From: Massilia norwichensis
GTDB taxonomy: Bacteria > Pseudomonadota > Gammaproteobacteria > Burkholderiales > Burkholderiaceae_D
Direction of reading: 5' to 3'
Length of the DNA stretch: 64,000 nt
NCBI RefSeq assembly: GCF_024753245.1
Contig: NZ_JANUGX010000002.1
Span: 124,001-188,000 of the forward strand
Shown here: positions 59,901 to 64,000 of the stretch, one piece after another
How positions within the stretch are numbered: the first letter of the stretch is position 1
Layout: each line of letters opens with the position of its first letter
Made by a program: the position numbers and the translations under genes
The notes under the pieces: generated by a model
What the model was told of the DNA's origin: nothing
The model's input: the letters and a program-made list of their open reading frames with translations, nothing else
The model's database searches: none

Positions 59901-60790
59901 GGCTGGACACTGCCCGGCTGGCTGACCGGCAGCGCGAACGCGGCGTCCGGCGCTTCTTCGTAGGGGCCGCAGGCGGCGCCCTCGAGGCGCGCGCGCAGGC
60001 CGGTCAGGCGCAGCGGCGCATCGGTTTGCATCAGTTCCGGCATCGGCCAGACCGCGTCGTCGCCTGGCGCCAGCACGGACGGCGCCATCGCGGTGCCGGG
60101 GGGCATGCCGGTGTCGCCGGCCAGCCGGTAGTTGCCGCTGTCGGGATCGCGCTCGTACAGCAGCGCGAACGGCAGGTCGAGTTCGCACTGCGCCACGGTC
60201 TGCATCAGGAGGCGGAACAGGTCGGCACGCGTGTCGGCCCGGCCCAGTTGCGCATTCAGGTCGCGCAGCGCACGCGTGCGCCGCTCGCTGAGCATGGTCG
60301 CCGTGGTTTCCGTCACCGGGTGGAACAGGCCGGCGATATTCCCGCTTTCGTCGCGGATGGGGCTGAGCGAAAACGTGAAGAAGGTCTCTTCCAGGTAGCC
60401 TTTGCGGAACAGGAAGATGCGGCGGTTCTCCAGGAAGGACGTGCGCCCGCTGCGCGCCTGTTCGAAGGGCTGGTCGAGCTCCGGCCAGGCCGAGGCCCAG
60501 CATTCCTTGAAGTCCTGGCCGAGCGAGCCCGGATGCTTGTCGCCGCAGATGACCCGGTAACCGTCGTTGTAGATCTGGACGTTGTCCGGTCCCCAGATGA
60601 TATCGATGGGGAAGTTGGAGGCCAGGCACAGGCCGACGGTGGTACGCAGGCTGTGCGGCCAGCCGGAGATGGGCCCCAGCGGCGTGCTGGACCAGTCGTG
60701 GGCCAGGATCAGCGCGGCCATTTCGCTGTCGCCGGTCAGGAAGGTTTCTTCGGATAGCATGCCGCTATCGGGCTCGAGAGGCATATTCAT
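56927..60790 (-). CDS. Double hybrid sensor histidine kinase with two receivers
   Basis: A 1287-residue soluble protein. Order: PAS-like (about 40-170, [20 protein letters not shown]), GAF-like (about 185-340), first HisKA with [20 protein letters not shown] and HATPase ([16 protein letters not shown]), receiver 1 ([30 protein letters not shown]), PAS ([20 protein letters not shown]), second HisKA ([20 protein letters not shown]) and HATPase ([19 protein letters not shown]), and receiver 2 ([34 protein letters not shown]). No membrane helices or output domain, so it likely passes phosphate to a separate protein. The linker before receiver 1 contains an Ala/Pro/Ser hexanucleotide repeat (58910-58946). 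Confidence 0.88.
   Translation of the reverse strand: [1287 protein letters not shown]
58910..58946. repeat. In-frame hexanucleotide (GCCGGT/GCCGAT) repeat
   Basis: About six tandem copies of GCCGGT or GCCGAT inside the double-kinase gene. On the coding strand they encode alternating Ala-Ser and Ala-Pro in the linker between the first kinase core and the first receiver. Since the unit is six bases, length changes would keep the frame and only vary linker length. Confidence 0.6.
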
Positions 60791-60928
60791 TGTGCATTGC
60801 AGGTCAGTCCCTGCCGCCTCCCGGCTATTCAGTAATTCGTTACATTAACATGCTTGCGTCGGCGATGTTATGAAACATTTCAGTGCAGCATGTCGGTACG
60901 CGGCAGCGCAACGCTGCCACATCCCTCT

Positions 60929-61387
60929 TCAGGACTGGCGCCCAACGTGGCGCGGCAACTGCAGCACCGCTTCCGCGTTCGAACTGGAAAAGCAGCGGTC
61001 GGCCGCGGCCAGCAGCGGCAGCCATTCGTAGCGCAGGTGTTCGCGCGGCGACAGGGTGATCGGGATATCGCGCGGTACGCAGACCGAGAACACGTGTTCG
61101 GTGTTGTGGGTGACGCCCGGGGCATAGCGGTGGCGCCAGGTCTGGTAGATCTCGTAGACGTTGGACAGGTGCCAGTCGCGCAGCACGATGCGTTCGCCAT
61201 CGGCACGGATGCCGGTTTCCTCGAACAGCTCGCGGGTGGCAGTCTCGAGCAGCGGCTCGTCGACGCGGTCCAGGGAACCGGTGACGGATTGCCAGAAGCC
61301 GGGCCGGTCGGCACGCTCGATCAGCAGGACCTCGAGGTCGGCGGTGTGGATGACGACGAGGACGGATTCGGGGATTTTGTGGGGCAT
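60929..61387 (-). CDS. nudB: Dihydroneopterin triphosphate diphosphatase (Nudix)
   Basis: A 152-residue Nudix hydrolase. The Nudix box reads GSLDRVDEPLLETATRELFE then ETG. VLVVIHTADLEVLLIERADR and FWQSVTGSL match NudB. NudB removes pyrophosphate from dihydroneopterin triphosphate in folate synthesis. It lies next to aspS in the same direction, as in many beta- and gammaproteobacteria, with a 151-bp gap filled by a REP-like element. Confidence 0.9.
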   Translation of the reverse strand: MPHKIPESVLVVIHTADLEVLLIERADRPGFWQSVTGSLDRVDEPLLETATRELFEETGIRADGERIVLRDWHLSNVYEIYQTWRHRYAPGVTHNTEHVFSVCVPRDIPITLSPREHLRYEWLPLLAAADRCFSSSNAEAVLQLPRHVGRQS

Positions 61388-61430
61388 AACGCCATTGTAG
61401 CGTTATTGATCGTCGTTCCCGCTTCCAACA

Positions 61431-61521
61431 ACGTCGTCCCCGCGAAGGCGGGGACCCAAGTTATGCATGCGCTAACGTAACGCCTACAAACCTTGGGTCC
61501 CCGCCTGCGCGGGGACGACGG
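61431..61521. repeat. Paired REP-like element between aspS and nudB
   Basis: CGTCGTCCCCGCGAAGGCGG then GGACCCAAG and, inverted, CTTGGGTCCCCGCCTGCGCG then GGGACGACGG. The linker contains TGCATGCGCT as in the element at 45111-45196. A partial left-end string CGTCGTTCCCGC at 61411-61422 suggests a decayed extra unit. Confidence 0.75.
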
Positions 61522-61538
61522 ATCAAACGCCAGTGGTT

Positions 61539-63344
61539 TTACGCCACCTTCGGCTGCTCGTTACGCAGACGGATGTGCAGTTCCTTCAGCTGCTTCTCGT
61601 CGACTTCCGACGGCGCGTTGGTCAGCAGATCCTGTGCGCGCTGGGTCTTCGGGAAGGCGATCACGTCGCGGATCGACTCGGAGCCGGTCATCAGCGTGAT
61701 CAGGCGGTCCAGGCCGAAGGCCAGGCCACCGTGCGGCGGCGCGCCGTACTGCAGGGCGTCGAGCAGGAAGCCGAACTTCAGCTGGGCTTCTTCGGCGTCG
61801 ATCTTCAGCGCGCGGAACACCTTGCTCTGGACTTCTTCGCGGTGGATACGGATCGAGCCGCCGCCCAGTTCCCAGCCGTTCAGGACCATGTCGTAGGCCT
61901 TGGCGACGCAGGCGCCCGGATTGGTCTCGAGCATGTCTTCGTGGCCGTCCTTCGGTGCGGTGAACGGGTGGTGAGTGGCGTTCCAGCGGTCGCCTTCCTC
62001 GTCGTACTCGAACATCGGGAAGTCGATGACCCACAGCGGTGCCCAGCGGTCGTCGAACAGGCCGGCCTTCTTGCCGAATTCCGAGTGGCCGATCTTCACG
62101 CGCAGCGCGCCCATGGCGTCGTTGACGACCTTGGCTTTATCGGCACCGAAGAAGATCAGGTCGCCGTCTTCTGCACCGGTCAGTTCCAGGATCTGGGTGA
62201 GAACTTCGTCCGAGATGTTCTTCACGATCGGCGACTGCAGGCCATCGCGGCCCTTGGCCTTCTCGTTGACCTTGATGTAGGCCAGGCCCTTGGCGCCGTA
62301 GATGCCGACGAACTGGGTGTAGGCGTCGATTTCCGAACGCGGCATCGAACCGCCCTGCGGCACGCGCAGGCCGACCACGCGGCCGTTCGGCAGGTTGGCG
62401 GCCGAGTTGAACACCTTGAACTCGACGGTCTTCATCAGTTCGGTCAGTTCGGTGAACTGCAGCTTGACGCGCATGTCCGGCTTGTCCGAACCGTAGGAGC
62501 CCATGGCGGTGGCGAAGTCCATCACCGGGAACGGGTTCGGCAGGTCGATGCCGGCGGCGTTCTTGAAGACGACGCGCATCATGTCTTCGAACAGGTCACG
62601 GATTTCCTGCTCGGTCAGGAACGAGGTTTCGCAGTCGATCTGGGTGAATTCCGGCTGGCGGTCGGCGCGCAGGTCTTCGTCGCGGAAGCACTTGGTGATC
62701 TGGTAGTAACGGTCGAAGTTGGCGACCATCAGCAGCTGCTTGAACAGCTGCGGCGACTGCGGCAGCGCGAAGAAGTTGCCCGGGTTGACGCGCGACGGGA
62801 CCAGGTAGTCGCGCGCGCCTTCCGGGGTCGACTTGGTCAGCATCGGGGTTTCGATGTCGATGAAGCCCAGGTTGTCCAGGTACTTGCGCACTTCCATCGA
62901 GACCTTGTAGCGCAGGCGCAGGTTGTGCTGCATCTGCTGGCGGCGCAGGTCGAGCACGCGGTGCGTCAGGCGGGTGGTTTCCGACAGGTTGTCGTCGTCC
63001 AGCTGGAACGGCACCGGGACCGAGGCGTTCAGCACTTCGAGGCCGGTGGTGTTGATTTCGATCTTGCCCGACTTCAGGTTGGCGTTGGCGGTGCCCTCCA
63101 GGCGGTTCACGACGGTGCCGGTGATGCGCAGGCAGTACTCGTTGCGCACGTGCTCGGCGGCCTTGAAGACTTCCGCATTGTCGGGGTGGCAGACGACCTG
63201 CACCAGGCCTTCACGGTCGCGCAGGTCGATGAAGATCACGCCACCGTGGTCGCGGCGACGGTGCACCCAGCCGCACAGGCTGACGGTTTGGCCCAGCAGC
63301 TCTTCGGTCACGAGGCCGCAGTAGTTGGTACGCATGGAGGACAT
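61539..63344 (-). CDS. aspS: Aspartyl-tRNA synthetase
   Basis: A 601-residue class II synthetase: N-terminal OB fold anticodon-binding domain ([20 protein letters not shown]), motif 2 [18 protein letters not shown], the bacterial GAD insertion domain in the middle, motif 3 [15 protein letters not shown]. It charges tRNA-Asp in the cytoplasm. ATG 63344 and ATG 63335 are both possible; the second (MRTNY) is nearer to most homologues' starts. It follows the DUF502 gene by 20 bp, which fits the common DUF502-aspS-nudB order. Confidence 0.96.
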   Translation of the reverse strand: MSSMRTNYCGLVTEELLGQTVSLCGWVHRRRDHGGVIFIDLRDREGLVQVVCHPDNAEVFKAAEHVRNEYCLRITGTVVNRLEGTANANLKSGKIEINTTGLEVLNASVPVPFQLDDDNLSETTRLTHRVLDLRRQQMQHNLRLRYKVSMEVRKYLDNLGFIDIETPMLTKSTPEGARDYLVPSRVNPGNFFALPQSPQLFKQLLMVANFDRYYQITKCFRDEDLRADRQPEFTQIDCETSFLTEQEIRDLFEDMMRVVFKNAAGIDLPNPFPVMDFATAMGSYGSDKPDMRVKLQFTELTELMKTVEFKVFNSAANLPNGRVVGLRVPQGGSMPRSEIDAYTQFVGIYGAKGLAYIKVNEKAKGRDGLQSPIVKNISDEVLTQILELTGAEDGDLIFFGADKAKVVNDAMGALRVKIGHSEFGKKAGLFDDRWAPLWVIDFPMFEYDEEGDRWNATHHPFTAPKDGHEDMLETNPGACVAKAYDMVLNGWELGGGSIRIHREEVQSKVFRALKIDAEEAQLKFGFLLDALQYGAPPHGGLAFGLDRLITLMTGSESIRDVIAFPKTQRAQDLLTNAPSEVDEKQLKELHIRLRNEQPKVA

Positions 63345-63364
63345 AGTTTTTCGATCCAGGTTGG

Positions 63365-64000
63365 TTATTCGGTGCCTGCTGCCAGGCGTTTAATCTCTTG
63401 TAAATCCTTGACGGCGTCTTCGGCCGGTGCCGGCGCCACGACGCCCATCGACACGATGTACTTCAGGGCGGCGTCGACCGTCATGTCCAGTTCCACCACC
63501 CGGCTGCGTTCCATCATCAGGAAGAAGCCGGAGGTCGGATTCGGGGTGGTCGGCACGTACACGCTCACGTAGTCGCCCACCAGGTGATTCTTCACGTCGC
63601 CGCCCGGCACGCCGGTCAGGAAGGCGATCGTGTACGAGTTCTCGTGCGGGTACGGGATCAGCACGGCCTTGCGAAAGGCGTTGCCCGAGGACGAGAACAG
63701 GGTGTCGGACACCTGCTTGACGCTGCCGTAGATCGAGTTCACGACCGGAATGCGGTTCAGCAGGCGTTCCCACAGGCGCACGAACCATTTGCCGACCAGG
63801 TTATTGGTCAGCACGCCGGTCAGGAACACGATCGCCAGCGTGATGATCGCACCCAGGCCGGGGATGTAGGTGCGCGGTTGCCACTCGCTGGGGACCAGCA
63901 CCAGCGACTGGTCCAGCGTGCTGATCACGAAGTTCAGCACCCAGGCGGTAATCGCCAGGGGGACCAGAACCAGCGCGCCGGTGATGAAATATTTACGCAT
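63365..64000 (-). CDS. DUF502 family membrane protein
   Basis: A 211-residue membrane protein starting at the right edge of the window (ATG 64000). Two N-terminal helices ([20 protein letters not shown] and [19 protein letters not shown]) are followed by the conserved [40 protein letters not shown] and [23 protein letters not shown]502 proteins are conserved inner-membrane proteins, often next to aspS, with no proven function. The frame appears complete, though upstream signals are outside the window. Confidence 0.9.
   Translation of the reverse strand: MRKYFITGALVLVPLAITAWVLNFVISTLDQSLVLVPSEWQPRTYIPGLGAIITLAIVFLTGVLTNNLVGKWFVRLWERLLNRIPVVNSIYGSVKQVSDTLFSSSGNAFRKAVLIPYPHENSYTIAFLTGVPGGDVKNHLVGDYVSVYVPTTPNPTSGFFLMMERSRVVELDMTVDAALKYIVSMGVVAPAPAEDAVKDLQEIKRLAAGTE

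Noticed and set aside
56975..60757. A 1260-residue open frame on the plus strand opposite the double hybrid kinase
   Set aside because: Same reason: the minus strand carries H-boxes, ATPase boxes and receiver Asp residues in order; the plus frame has no recognisable domain.

Overview
The window is high-GC DNA from a betaproteobacterium. The best fit is an Oxalobacteraceae member of the Massilia/Telluria/Janthinobacterium type. The basis is the combination of a PhaM-type polyhydroxyalkanoate granule protein, a PEP-CTERM protein, the DUF502-aspS-nudB order, a beta-oxidation cluster with a domain-swapped FadB-like protein, and ssuEADCB. This placement is inference from gene content; no rRNA or tRNA gene is visible. 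I saw no insertion sequence, prophage, integrase or CRISPR array, so the window reads as chromosomal backbone with dispersed small palindromic repeats.

Layout. 1-3456: C-terminal part of TamB (outer-membrane biogenesis), entering from the left edge. 3529-8595: mixed small genes: an exported alpha/beta hydrolase, a 56-residue proline-rich protein, two tandem paralogous four-helix membrane proteins, a Tat-exported threonine-aldolase-like PLP enzyme, a DUF6404 protein and a VirK/YbjX protein. 8599-13545: a compact three-gene SMC/kleisin/kite operon (mksF-mksE-mksB type, same order as jetABC of Wadjet) with overlapping or nearly touching genes and no nuclease partner. 13785-16999: a secreted small protein, two tandem DUF3108 proteins and PhaM. 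17064-19441: a soluble histidine kinase and a receiver-TPR protein whose ends overlap. 19514-21792: tag and mnmC (DNA and tRNA modification). 21952-23942: a PEP-CTERM protein behind a good sigma70-like promoter, and an outer-membrane-barrel-like protein.

23943-29232: a caa3-type cytochrome c oxidase operon (lipoprotein cytochrome c, subunit II with a fused cytochrome c domain, a subunit I-III fusion, a small membrane protein) and a divergent membrane-anchored dihaem cytochrome c. 29207-31349: a MocR-type regulator divergent from a PaiB-like FMN-binding protein. 31415-36365: a DUF4142 protein, a phospholipase C/acid phosphatase-family protein, an O-methyltransferase and a CYTH-CHAD protein. 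36760-40403: a TonB-dependent receptor and two small envelope proteins. 40595-47664: fatty-acid beta-oxidation genes (enoyl-CoA hydratase, thiolase, 3-hydroxyacyl-CoA dehydrogenase/hydratase, acyl-CoA dehydrogenase) with a TetR regulator at the promoter-proximal end. 47864-50537: Hsp15-like protein, cardiolipin synthase ClsB with its endonuclease/exonuclease/phosphatase neighbour, and a DUF2442 protein. 50752-55033: ssuEADCB for alkanesulfonate uptake and desulfonation. 55159-60790: a CHASE3-GAF-GGDEF gene split by an in-frame TAA, and a 1287-residue double hybrid histidine kinase. 60929-64000: nudB, aspS and a DUF502 membrane protein.

The points most worth a second look are the stand-alone condensin-like operon, the nonsense-split diguanylate cyclase, the MnmC with a degraded methyltransferase domain, a 14-bp tandem repeat covering the translation start of the oxidase cytochrome c, and at least three families of dispersed palindromic repeats in gene gaps.
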